Below are positions 22,291-32,968 of a DNA stretch of 64,000 bases, piece by piece. Position numbers and translations under genes: made by a program. This stretch comes from Gymnopilus junonius (lineage: Eukaryota > Basidiomycota > Agaricomycetes > Agaricales > Galerinaceae), in assembly GCA_015501075.1 (NCBI GenBank), contig JADNYJ010000003.1:434001-498000 (forward strand), given 5' to 3'. The notes under the pieces were generated by a model. It made no database searches. It saw nothing but the letters and a program-made list of their open reading frames with translations, and was not told where the DNA came from. Numbering within the stretch: position 1 is the stretch's first letter; every line of letters begins with the position of its first letter.

Positions 22291-23583
22291 CTAGTTCTTT
22301 TCGTCCTTTCTGACATCACGCTTGTGAATTCGTGTAAAATGGTCAGAGTTTTCTCCAGCAGGAGTGGCCTCGACGGGTCCCTGGATCATCCCATACGAAG
22401 GATGAATATTTTTCTTCCTCTCTTCGCGGAGTTCATCTAGGTTGTGGGTGAGCCAGCCATGGCCTGCTACAGGTCCATAATAGGATATCCCTGCAAGAGA
22501 AAAGATGATACTGTTTCAAGGGAAAGGCAAACAAGTGAGTCGGACCGCATTCTAAAAGGATGAGGACTAAAGGCATACCATGTCCCGACCAAGATCGAAA
22601 GATAGAATCGGTATTGAGAATACCACTTTGGCGCTTGAGGTTATCTATGTTAGGTCATATGCTCGTTGACTATGAAGAAGTTAACATACCCCATCCTGCC
22701 ATGGTGGCCTTCGAGTCGAGGAACCAGAGGCCAGTAAATCCGGACCATTGAACTGCAAGGGCTGTCATGGGATCCATACCAAGGGTGGTCCATGCAAGTA
22801 GCATAGGTGCGGATCCGAGGACCAAGCGCGGATAACCTTTATGACCACCATAGCCTGCTATTTCCATTCCCCAATGCATCGCACCTAAGTTCTAGATCAG
22901 ATGATTGTGTCAGAACAGAAAAAGAGAGACCAACCCAAGAAGGAAAGCATGACTGCGCCATATTGGACCTGCAGATAAAGCGCTTGATCAAGGAGAGTCA
23001 ACGCGATCCCAGGCTCAATGTCAGTCGTAATGCCCGACAAGCACATGGAAGCCTGACGAGCCAAGTACAAAGTAGTGGCAGAAGTCAAAATGTAGGGTAC
23101 ACCACCTGAAAGCATTCTGTGAATACCGGCACATTCGATTTCATGCAATAACACTCACCAACTAAGCCTAAAGCGAAGATTGGTTCAGGCACTTCAGAGG
23201 CGATTCTTGAAGTGATTCCGACCTAACGATCAAGTTAGATGAGGTGTTTAGATACGGTCGCAACCGAAAGAGCTCACAAATGTCTGGGCGCTCGAATCCT
23301 TGACAGAATCAGTAGTGACATTAGCACCTGCAATGGCCTTGGCAAGGTCTGAAGCAGAATGTCCAAGCTCTTCTTTGACGTTGGTTGCAGCATGCTCAAA
23401 AGTCTGACTGCCTGGGCGTGTTGTTACGCTGCTAGCGACAAACCTCGCGTGGATTACGGTGGGCTTTAATCCCAGGAAAGATGGGCGCCTCGCAATGGGT
23501 ATGATAGACGGTGGGCGACGATACATGAGTGGGACATTCCGGACAGCGGCGGTGCGCATAATCGGTCGATATAGGGCATTCAT
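22291..23583 (-). CDS. DUF3429 / TMEM69-like mitochondrial inner-membrane protein
   Basis: Member of the DUF3429 family (human TMEM69); molecular role unknown. Six exons join without frame breaks: 23583-23278, 23222-23159, 23105-22935, 22884-22690, 22633-22579 and 22510-22291. The first ~100 residues are basic and Ser/Arg-rich with few acids, as in a mitochondrial presequence. The family core then appears: PEPIFALGLVGGVPYILTSA, LARQA, IALTLLDQALYLQVQYGAVM, LSFLGAMHWGMEIAGYGGHK, GYPRLVLGSAPMLLAW, MDPMTALAVQWSGFTGLWFL, DSKATMAGWAPKWYSQYRFY, LSILVGTCIIFSLAGISYYG. Five or so membrane helices are predicted, with a short hydrophilic C-terminus ending in RKDEKN. The acceptor of exon 6 (22511) was chosen because it restores CIIFSLAG; a closer AG would break the frame. 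Confidence 0.9.
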
Positions 23584-24045
23584 TGTTCTTGTTCAAGACG
23601 GATGGCTTCTGCAGCCTTTTACACTCCCAGGAGGGCCCCAGGGTGGCTGAGACAGGGGGACAACACTATGATGTCATTATTCAACGTCACATGCAGGTTT
23701 ATTTATAGAACATGCACCCCAAACTGCGCTACAAATTATCATTGTCAAACCAATTACCAGTGCGCTCATAAGATTTAGAGAGGCAGTTAAGTTATAAATT
23801 GCGTAACTGTCCTTGTTCTGGACTTTTTCTTGGTTAAACCGGGCTTGCCATTCAAGTGACTCCAACTTCAAAACAATCGATAACTGGTTATGGAGTGAAA
23901 AGAAAGGAAGACTTGATTAGAGTTAAATCGTACATGACATTATATACATACACCCGGGGAAGGATATGTACTGTATATGACCCTGTTTATTGTCTAACAG
24001 AAACAATCGGCGTCCAGCGCATTGCTCAAAACCAGTTGATATAAT
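23584..24045. other. Intergenic region between DUF3429 gene and terpene synthase
   Basis: About 460 bases containing the DUF3429 promoter and the terpene synthase 3' flank. Nothing gene-like was seen. Confidence 0.4.
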
Positions 24046-25415
24046 TTATGCCTGTTTCCGCACCGGCAGCAATTTGACAATTCTAGTTCTCTTGACTTCC
24101 AGTCCGTGTTCGCCGAAATATCGATGAGTCTGGAAGCTCCAGTGCAATGAACTAGATACAAGATTATCTTGAATTATGGAGAAATGAGTTAAAATGCAAA
24201 ATGACGTACCCAACGATCCAGGCTTCGAGACCTTGAACGTATTTGGAGACCATGTCATTAATTTCAGCACCCCAGGATGGAAGTTTGCTCTTGTTCTCGA
24301 CAAACGCATTGATGGTTTGTGCACAGAGATCACCAACGTAATCGACCGCCTCTTGTAAGCTGATCCCTTGATACTGCATAAGAATTATAATCATGTTATG
24401 TGTGTCGCCTCGCGCTTGTTCAACGTTGTAAGAAAAGATGTCCTTGTTACTTGTGTAAATACTTAGTATCTGCTATATTTTTTGGAGACTCTTACATTTG
24501 ACCAAGTGACAAGGTCATTCGTGCCTTGATTCAGAGCTCGGACGATAGGATTTTCGACTACGAAGTCCGGAAGATCTATTCCCAGGCCATACTCTATGAG
24601 CGCCCAACATGGTTTACAACCTGAATGACGGGAAAAATCAAATTAGCTTAGGCTAACGAGCAGCTGTGCGCAAATATTTACCAGAAGTATCTCTGCGAAC
24701 ATCTATATAGGACTCCAGATCGGGTAAAATGCCTTCATCGCGTGCCCGTGCTTCGATATTCACAGCTTCGAAGAAGAGTTGCATAGTTTCTTTAAACCTT
24801 GCTTGTGCACCTGGACCACAGTCTGGTATACAACGAGCCCAGAAACTGCTCAAAATTAGATATAGCACTGCGATCAGTACGCCGATCTCGAGGAAGATGA
24901 AGATCGCTCACTCTCTGCCAAGCCTTCCAGGGCTGAGCTCTTCTTCTGGTTCTACCTTTCCAGCTGCACTGGTCGGAATATATTTCTCGTTGAACCAAAA
25001 AGCATTCATGACGATGTCTGCCAACAAATCGGTGTCCTGGGTCATCATTCCGTCGCTGATATTGTCACTGAAACAATGAGAAGTATCTAATTAGCCGCAT
25101 AAATAGCAGAAAGTAAGTAGCTCACAGATGGAAAAGGTAATTCATGAAGTCCGATATGATGCGCAGGCGCTCTTTAGACGCAGCATAGTAGCAATATGCT
25201 GTAAGTTCTCCAGCTTGGAGCACATGAAGTGCGCGGCGCTGTTTATCGGTTAAGTCTGGACAGCTCGAGTCGAGCCAATCAACGGACTGCTTCGCGACTT
25301 CATCTCCATCGGCGTGATAGAATAGGGCGAATTTACAGTGTGATATAAGGTCAGGAAGTATGAAGGATTCGGGCTTCTGAGGTGAAGCTTCAGTGACAAG
25401 TGGGTAGACGTCCAT
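24046..25415 (-). CDS. Terpene synthase (class I, basidiomycete sesquiterpene synthase type)
   Basis: Predicted to ionise a prenyl diphosphate (probably farnesyl diphosphate) with Mg2+ and cyclise it to a sesquiterpene; the product cannot be read from sequence. Six exons: 25415-25126, 25067-24912, 24845-24682, 24620-24496, 24442-24210 and 24151-24046, 357 residues, normal for the family. Landmarks: ILPDLISHCKF near the N-terminus; metal-binding aspartate motif in NYLFHLDNISDG (D-N-I-S-D form of D-D/N-x-x-D); FWARCIPDCGP; second metal motif N-D-L-V-T-W-S-N-D (NSE/DTE triad, split by an intron after N); FSYNVEQARGDTHN; and the C-terminal THRYFG with the Arg-Tyr pair that senses diphosphate. All metal ligands are present and the frame is intact. 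No P450, oxidase or regulator of a metabolite cluster lies next to it; neighbours are housekeeping genes. Confidence 0.93.
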
Positions 25416-27185
25416 CGCGAAAGTGCAGTCAGGAGAGAGATAGGAGGTATCCAAATGATAAATTCAAACACGTCAATGTGAGAACCTGAGGAGGCGAGTA
25501 AGGCAAGGGATACTTAAGCTGCATTACGACGAGCATAGGAAGTTGCGTCTTCTTAAAGGTCTTGAGGAAAGCTAAATTTGGGTGGATGTGGACATGTCCA
25601 TCGCAAAGATATCGTTGCATTGGCTTAGATCTGGATAACTTTCAATTCCCCGAATGGCTTCTCACCATGGGAGGGTACACCGATGACGATCTGCATAGCA
25701 TGTTACATTCATTAAGATTCCGTTCGGAGCAAAAGCTATTACGAACCAGGCTCTGAAGAGTGAATGAGTGAATGTTTGGATTGGAGTCGGCATTTAAAAC
25801 ATACGGAAAACCGCTCGGAGCGGCTCTGCAATAGAACTTACCATATACAGCATATGTCTATCCAAAATAGGTAACTTTCCAGGTACGCATCGCCATCCGT
25901 CGGATTACTGAGCTCGGAGGCCGGTGGGGCCCGTTATCCACGCCATTGCCTCAATTCGATGTCTCCGGGTCTGCCACAGGCCCACAGCTGTCCTATTCTC
26001 GAACTCTCAGACAGAAATACAGATAGTTTTGCGGGATCCAACTTCGAAGCCCGTTTGAAGTGTCTTTCATAGCATTCCAGGTCACCTGGACTCTGGAATC
26101 CTTCTACCTGTAGTAATTCACAGAATAAGTAGTGGATTGATGCTCAACCATACATCAGTGACTTGCTAAGAGGCTGCTACGATAAGTCTAGCCATTTTTA
26201 TGTCATTTCTACAGTTTGAATGTGGAAGCCACTTACAAGTTACAACTTCAAGGTATCGATTGAATGGTTCCTTAATGTGACCTATATGCTGGGTATCAAG
26301 GTTTTCGAAAATAAGACGTCAAGCCCAGTTTCCAGAGATGTTCGCGTTGAGCGTTTCACCATCCTCAATCCATTCGGTGTGCATTCTTTGCATTCTTCGT
26401 ATCCCTGAATTATTGCGGACCAGCATCCGGAATACGTGATTACTGGAACAAGCGTAAGATACCAGCTCACTCCCAGTTCGTTTTCATCATCATCTACGAA
26501 GTACCGCACCGTCTTTCCGGTCTGACAAATAGCTAGGGTGTCACAGCTGTCGTTCAAATTTACGCCAGGATTGTTCTTTTCTGCGTATAACTCCAGTCAA
26601 ACGAGTCGCCACGCAAGTAAGCTTGACAAGTAACTTTGAGTTGATTCAAATTTCAGCATTCAAAAAGATGACCCTGGGGCTGTAGTGTAATACAATCAGT
26701 GACGTATTACAACCCATCAAGCGCAGTTCAACAAATATTGAAATCGAGAAGACGACGGAAAGATAAATGCCAACTAGATGACTGTAACAAAGATTCAGCC
26801 AGGGACTGTCGTAACCACGTTTTGTGCATCAAGTTTCAAGGACAAGGACAATAAAATCAATATCCATGGCTCGATATCTTAGGTGCAGCTGTCAAAGTCA
26901 TCAGACAGCCCATGCAAGACGAGCGATTTTTCCAAGTGGATGTCGTAAACTGAGAAAGTACGTCGATTACTTGACTTGTACTTCCGACTTGCTTAGAGAA
27001 AAGTGCAAGTCAACTGTAGGAAAGCAAAGTCACAGTGAAGCAGGAGAAAGAACTAGAACATCATGGAAGCGGACAAGCCGCGAGCGATCAACATAAATAA
27101 ATCCGTCATTTCGTCAGGCCGCCACGCCGAGGTAAACTTGAATCTTATCCTTCATCTCTTCATCTCAGATTATTATTATTCATCC
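25416..27185. other. Divergent upstream region of terpene synthase and AHA1
   Basis: About 1.77 kb between divergent start codons. A Cys-containing leftward ORF without ATG (26557-26282) reads NDSCDTLAICQTGKTVRYF and could be a remnant or an exon of a small protein, with a possible 66-base intron. It was not accepted as a gene. The region otherwise shows no motif I recognise. Confidence 0.4.
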
Positions 27186-28862
27186 ATGGCTCTACCTCCT
27201 ACGACAGCAAACTGGCATTGGAAGAATAAAATGTCACCAACTGGGGGAGAGATTGGTTTGAACGTGAGCTGCCGACTGTCACCGTCAAGGGTGACAATGA
27301 AGGCGAGGTTGTTTCTATTTCGCAAGTAACGGAAGTAGACGGAGACATTGAATTGGGTCAGAGAAAATCAAAGTACGTGCATTGCCCAATCTTTTCGCGA
27401 TCTCTTTGCTCGACGCCTGTTGTCGTGGCATTCTTCTGAACGCGCCTTAGTCAGAATTTCGAGCTAATTACTCGTTTTTGTTAGACTTATCACAATCTTC
27501 GACACCAAGGTGACCATGAAATGGCAGGGCACAACCAGCAGTGGCACGGAAGTGCAAGGCAACTTGACCATTCCGGAGGTCTCGCATGAGGTCATATGCG
27601 ATGGCCTTTCAGAATTCGTCGTAAGTATTTGTGCTCAATGCTTGATTGAACATAATTTCTGTACTTGATATCTAATCTGTTTTCCGCCTAGTACAACTGG
27701 ACGCTGGTTACCCCTGCTTCGCCTGAAGTGAATGCCGTGTTTGATCTAGCCCGCAGTCGACTGCCAACCGCCTTAGAGGCGAAATTAGCCACATTTCCTA
27801 TTGCAATGCTCGAGACCCATGGCAGAGATTTGACTGTCAGTGCCGAACCTAGCAGGGCAACTACTCCTTCGCAAGCATCTAAGCCAACGCAAAGCGCTGC
27901 TGCTGCTGCTGCCGCAGCCGCCCCAGTAGCCGCTACTTCAGCCTCTTTCGCTCCTGTCAAGTCTAAAGCCGAACAAAAGGGACATGTCAACACGACTACT
28001 GTTGTCGTCGAAGCCGACTTCAGGGCATCTGCGGAAGATTTGTTCAATCTACTAACCGACGAGAAACGGATCCCATCTTGGACTCGTGCACCTGCGAAGG
28101 TATTTGCTGAAAGTCCGTTACATAACAATGACCACTTACTTTCCTACTTTTTCTTCCTCAGTCCAAGGCCGAAGCTGGCTCTGATTACTCGCTCTTCGGC
28201 GGTGGGGTAACTGGAAATACGTTTCTCTGGCACCACCCAAGGAGATCGTACAGACATGGGCTCTCCGAAGTCCAACCTGGCCTACAGGTATGTTCTTCTA
28301 GAAAATCCTGCCAATCCAAGATACTTAATAAAAATTCTCGCTCACAGGACATGAAGCTGCCCTTACCACGACCCTTGAACAAGGGGATGAATCGACCAAG
28401 GTCACTTTCCATCTTGCTGGCATCCCTCTTGGCATGGAGGAAGAAATCAAGAAAAACCTCGAAGGATACTAGTCAGTTTCTTTTCTGTTCTTATAAACCA
28501 TTGTGCTTACAATCTTGTACAGTGTTCACGGTTTCAAATCTATAGGGTACGCATATCTTATTCCGACCGCCCCCGTTTATTCCTCTTCCTACATTCAAAA
28601 TCAATCCAAATTGGCTGCCGCTGGCACCAAGGCTACTCGAAGCGACAACCTCGATGTGTCCTTTTCTTCATATTTCTCAGCGGTAGCCATAGCTGTCTTG
28701 GTTCTAGCCACGGCATTCACAATTCCGCTTCTTTCTTCTGCTGGGTTTTTGCGTTGAGCCTCGCCTGTTTTTTCTTCCAAGTAATATTTATTGGAATAAA
28801 TTTACTAAGTTGCTCTTTGTTTTTTCTTTTTCGCTAATTCTAGGTTGGGAACTGAATTGTGA
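27186..28862 (+). CDS. AHA1: Activator of Hsp90 ATPase (Aha1 co-chaperone)
   Basis: Aha1 binds Hsp90 and stimulates its ATPase cycle; cytosolic. Exons: 27186-27372, 27485-27620, 27692-28099, 28162-28288, 28348-28471, 28523-28546 and 28844-28862. The N-terminal domain starts MALPPTTANWHWKNK and continues NWGRDWFERELPTVTVKG, EVSHEVICDGLSEFVYNWTL. A poly-Ala/Ser linker (near 27895-27950) leads to the C-terminal START-like domain: VVVEADFRASAEDLFNLLTD, SDYSLFGGGVTGKYVSLAPP, KEIVQTWALRSPTWPTGH, EEEIKKNLEGYYVHGFKSIG, ending LGTEL when the 297-base last intron is removed. Two single missing bases, in the A-runs at 27228-27231 and 28215-28217, must be assumed to keep frame. Reading through the last 5' splice site gives an alternative membrane-anchored end (see findings). 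Confidence 0.9.
28547..28757 (+). other. Alternative AHA1 C-terminal extension with hydrophobic helix (retained intron)
   Basis: If the last AHA1 intron is retained, the frame stays open for 70 codons after KSIG (28548-28757, including stop). It reads YAYLIPTAPVYSSS, a polar stretch, then YFSAVAIAVLVLATAFTIPL and ends SSAGFLR. About 22 uninterrupted hydrophobic residues near the extreme C-terminus are typical of a tail anchor. The spliced alternative restores the canonical soluble ending. Confidence 0.5.
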
Positions 28863-29257
28863 GCTGACCCCTTGTGGGAACGGCTGAACATGGGATGGTG
28901 GGAGACGTGCCTTCGGCTCGGCATTTTCTCATGTGATCCAGACGAAAATCAAGCGAGGTGTCGGGGCGAGCGAAACGAAGAAGAAAAGACATTGTACATA
29001 CAAGCAGCCTGGTTAAACCCGTGGCGGTAGAAATGGACAATGGGGTATGATGATTACATAGATTTTTTGGTGCATTTACGTACGTACATATAATTCATCA
29101 CATCCTCATCGTCTAATAGCAAAGTACGGAATGCAAATCACGGAAAAACGGACTGCACCTGAGCGAATAAATGAAGTACAAGAAGTCCATGCTACTTTAC
29201 GTGGTGCACCGTAATCTGTATAGACATACATGACAAGTAATGTACAGAGAAATAACG
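28863..29257. other. Convergent 3' flanks of AHA1 and the MFS gene
   Basis: About 395 bases between two convergent stop codons. Presumably both 3' UTRs and polyadenylation sites. No gene seen. Confidence 0.4.
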
Positions 29258-31996
29258 TTAGTTTCCAGTCGAACTGTAGGACACTGCGGGACGCTCTAAG
29301 ATACCATCGGTCTCCGCGGCGTCTACTCTATTATGGGTCTCCGCATCTACCAGGGTGTCTTCCTGTAGGTGCGCGTGTTCATCCAAAATAGGAATCCGCT
29401 CTTCCACGTCTGCAAGGCTCTCCCGCCGGTAGTCACTTCCATTGGGGAGTCTGACAAAGTTGATCAGAATGAAAGAAGTCGTAACTGTAGAGACCGTGAC
29501 CCAGAATATAGTGCGTGGATAGGTGGCGACAGTCTTCATATACACTAGACCATAGACAGCCGGGCCAATGATCTGAGAGCTGGAAGAAGGGAAGGTTAAG
29601 AGTCATGTCTGACTTTTACAGTACAAAAGGCTTACCTTAACGCCTGGACGACGCTAAGAGCACCAAAGAGTCTGCCAATCTCAGTACCACCACGACGCGC
29701 ATATAAAGCAAGCATGACGCTTTGGGTGGCAGGGCTAAATCCCGAGCCTAAGGAGCCTAATATTCCAAACGTTGTGAACATCAGAGCGGTGGGCGATATT
29801 CCCATGAGTGTGTAGCCGACGACTTCAACTAGTAGCGAAAAACGACCCAGGGCCAAATCAAAAGCTGGAGAATGAATTTCCTTTGTAACCGTCCGTGGGG
29901 TTGGCTGGGTGCCATCAGTTGACTGTAAAAGTGGAGTGGTTTCCCTTGGCTCAGCAGGGATTTCAATGACGATGGGTTTTGGTTTGAACAGTTTGAGGGC
30001 AACTGCAAATCATCAGCAGAGTTAAGACTGCAATGATCAAATACCAACTTGGCAGTATTATGGTCAGGTAAAACGCTCGTGCAGCACCAACAAGACTTAG
30101 CCAATAACCCAGCTAGAGCAGCATTAGAACAGTATGAAGATGCTTGCTTAACCAGAAAGCTTACAGTTTCCGCGCTCCAGCCGAAATTTGAAGCAGCATA
30201 TTGAAATTTGTAGCTAAAGGATCCCTAGTATAATCTTCAAAAATGGAGATAAGAATATAAAGATAGTACTTACCATGATAGAAATGTTCAACCCAAACGC
30301 AATGGCCACAAAAGTTAGATTGTAATCTTTTCTGGGTCGCTTGAGAGGATTTCCACTGGTTTTCTCTTTCTTGGGGTAAAAGACTGTCAAGGGGCTCAAG
30401 AAAGTAAATAATCGCCTGAGTCTAACAAGGAGGCCGATAGCCGGATTGCGTTTACGCTCACTTGCCGCGTCCAGTAGGTCAGCTGCATACTTTATTCTGA
30501 CTTTCTGCATTTTGTCCTTGCTTAGGGATTCTGGGAGTACGGTCCACACCAGAATGCTGTAGACGATATGGGTGACAAAAGCAACGAAGAAAACGGACAA
30601 AGTTTGTCCAGTAAATCGGATAAGTAAGCTCCCCAGGGTCGGACCAATAGCCATGCCCGTAAAAAGAAGGCCTAAGCTCAACGAGAAAATACGCGACCTT
30701 GTATATTTCTTAGTTATGGGCTGAAGCTTCAATATAACAAATACTTACCGAGTACTTTCTGTAGTAGTATCTGCCAGATAACCATGGATAGCTGCGATGC
30801 CCGTTGTCAATCCTGAGCTTATGCCATGAAAATCTGAATATTAAAAGGTTTCTGGCAACCTACCGCCGAGAAGGCCTTCCACGACAGGCCCCACGACCAG
30901 GAACCAGTACCCTCCAGGCATATGTCTCGAGAATAGAGCTACCATGATGAAATTGAAATCTGTCACAAGAAGCGCAAGAACAGATATGCCCATGACGCGT
31001 GTCCGTCCATGTCGATCTGAGAACTGTTTGGGAATGAAGGCGTCACGCATAACGTCATAGACATGCGGAAAGAAGACGACATACAGCACCCCACCAACCA
31101 GTAGTGATGCAACTCAAGACACCCATAGCAGTCGAGATAACTGGAGACAAATATCAGATACTGGACTCTGCAGCAGGTATCAATACATGAGTGGCGTATT
31201 ATTGGAGCAGCCTATATGGCAACCTCATGGTGATTATGTGGTCACGGGCAAAAATACCGGTATCATCGCCGCAAGATAGCAAGAATAAAGTGTTCAAACT
31301 CACCTGCTGTCAGTTTCGCAACAGCTGCCTGTACAACAGGGTCAGAGGCACATAAATTTCTCCTGGGAGGCGTAATTGTCCCATTGTCTCGAACTATAGT
31401 GAAACTTGGCAGGTCTCCAGGAACAGAGACGATAGGGGTGTGTGCTGCAGGCGTTATAGAATAGACTGATGGCGAGATATTCAGGTCGGCAGTCCCAAGG
31501 GAGAAACCGTGAAGATCCCACTCAACATCGGGGAAATTCTTTCGGAAAACGTCGGGCTTATGAACGCTGCAAGCAAGCATGGTATAAATTTCAATCCGGG
31601 GGGCCAGCGTTGCAGAAGTTGCGATGGCGGTGAACGGCATCACCGCAAGGATCCTAGAAACAAATGATTAAACGCCTAGTTAGTATGACTATGGCCTTAC
31701 CACCAAGGTGAAGGCCTCTTCCACCATGGGACTTTAGTCTTCTTGTCAAGGTCGTTCGACCCATTCTCGCTTGGTGTTTCAAAGCCCACAAGGGTTGCCT
31801 CCGCTCCGTGATGATGTGGGTGGACAAACTCCTGCAAAAGTTCTGTAGCCTCATCGCCTACTGCACCTTCGGGCAAGATAAGACTTTCTGCTTGAGAAAT
31901 GTAAGGCACCGAGCTAGTGGTTGTCGTTCTCGATAAGTCTGGTGCCCTAGACCTTGAGCGCGACGTCCTTGGGAGAGAATGTTCGGGAGTTGGCAT
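29258..31996 (-). CDS. Major facilitator superfamily transporter
   Basis: Twelve-helix secondary transporter of the MFS; substrate unknown. The N-terminal ~95 residues are cytosolic and disordered (MPTPEHSLPRTSRSRSRAPD), ending KVPWWKRPSPWW before helix 1 (ILAVMPFTAIATSATLAPRI). A luminal loop of ~90 residues precedes VISTAMGVLSCITTGWWGAF, directly followed by SDRHGRTRVMG, the MFS motif A (G-x-x-x-D-R-x-G-R). Later helices include IFSLSLGLLFTGMAIGPTLG with SLL, a long central cytosolic loop (ASERKRNPAIGLL...PKKEKTSGNPLKRPRKDY), TLMGISPTALMFTTFGILG and FWVTVSTVTTSFILINFVRL, then an acidic C-terminal tail. Exon 1 is 31996-31701 and exon 2 31653-31304; further short introns are present and each was checked only roughly. 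Shares a 205-base promoter with GMF. Confidence 0.88.
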
Positions 31997-32201
31997 CTCT
32001 GGTCTTCCAGCCTTCCAATGATGGCTTTAAACAAAGGGGGACAACAAGGTTATACCATGCCTAGTGAAAGTGAGGACATGCCGGGAGGCCTACCGTCATT
32101 CTCATGCCGCGGTGCTGTCAGGACACATGATAGCAGCCCAAATAAGCGATCTCGCTCACACCAGCCCACTATCTTATCTCGTCTCTATATTTTACACCAC
32201 G
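31997..32201. promoter_or_regulatory. Bidirectional promoter of the MFS gene and GMF
   Basis: Only 205 bases separate the two divergent ATG codons, so the promoters of both genes must overlap here. No specific factor site can be named with confidence. Confidence 0.5.
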
Positions 32202-32792
32202 ATGGCAAGTGTCCGAACTTGGTTCACCACTAGCTGATGATGACCCAGTTCTGCAGAGTACCGCTACTGCTCTAGTTGACATTCCGCAGGAGGTGAAAGA
32301 TTCTCTTCGCAAGTTTCGGTTTAAACGGCGAAGTGAAGGGAGTGCCGCGATCGTCATCAAGATCAACAAGGCAAAGCTCGTAATGGAAGAGGTCGAACAG
32401 TTCGACAGCATTAGCATCGAAGATTTGGCTGAAGGTCAGAAAACGAGTGGGGTCACCTCTGCTTTTGAATGGGTTTATCAATGCTTCCTGCTTTAGAACT
32501 GCCGGAGAACTCACCTCGCTATGTGGTCTTGTCGTATGAATTGAAGCACAAGGATGGCAGAACGTCCTTCCCTTTAGTCCTCGTCAACTGGTCGCCTTCT
32601 TCTAGTGAGACTGGCATGCTGACCTTGCATGCAAGCGCCCTGCTGAACTTTCAAAACACGGTAAGCTCTCTTTATTCAGTTTCATATGTCTTTTCTAAAC
32701 GACTACAGGCGGATGTTAGCAAAGCCATTGAAGTACGCGACGGCCCAGAAGGACTCACTAAAGAAGTGATCGACGCAAAGCTACTGTCATGA
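32202..32792 (+). CDS. GMF1: Glia maturation factor (ADF-homology; Arp2/3 debranching factor)
   Basis: GMF is an ADF/cofilin-fold protein that binds the Arp2/3 complex, inhibits nucleation and debranches actin networks at endocytic patches. Exons: 32202-32210, 32257-32434, 32497-32660 and 32709-32792, giving a protein close to the usual ~140 residues. Joined sequence starts MASSTATALVDIPQEVKDSL and continues RKFRFKRRSEGSAAIVIKIN, DSISIEDLAEELPENSPRYV, VLSYELKHKDGRTSFPLVLV, NWSPSSSETGMLTLHASALL, ending EVIDAKLLS. The spacing of the LPENSPRYVVLSY and RTSFPLVLVNW blocks is diagnostic. Intron 1 needs an unusual GTCCGA donor; a GTG start at 32209 without that intron is the alternative. Convergent with the next gene, 176 bases apart. 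Confidence 0.92.
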
Positions 32793-32968
32793 TTAATTAT
32801 TATTTTATTCTGAATATTCTGTGAACTAAGTATACCAAGTTTGTATTTGGGACATCTTGACTTTCATTCTGATACACAAGGTTTCGTTATTGTACAATTT
32901 TTGCTTCGTTTTGTCTAGGGAAAATGTCCAGAGAGGGTATTCGATGGAAAACAAAAACATTTGACAAC

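Noticed and set aside
26282..26557. Cys-containing minus-strand ORF between terpene synthase and AHA1
   Set aside because: No ATG, no signal peptide found upstream, and the possible intron could not be tied to further exons.
27895..27950. Trinucleotide GCT repeat as a microsatellite locus
   Set aside because: It is part of the coding poly-Ala linker of AHA1 and is short.
28547..28843. Separate small membrane-protein gene downstream of AHA1
   Set aside because: The frame is continuous with AHA1 and has no own promoter or well-placed ATG, so an alternative AHA1 end is the better reading.
22291..31996. A terpenoid biosynthetic cluster around the terpene synthase
   Set aside because: The MFS gene is separated by AHA1, and no P450 or other tailoring enzyme is present.
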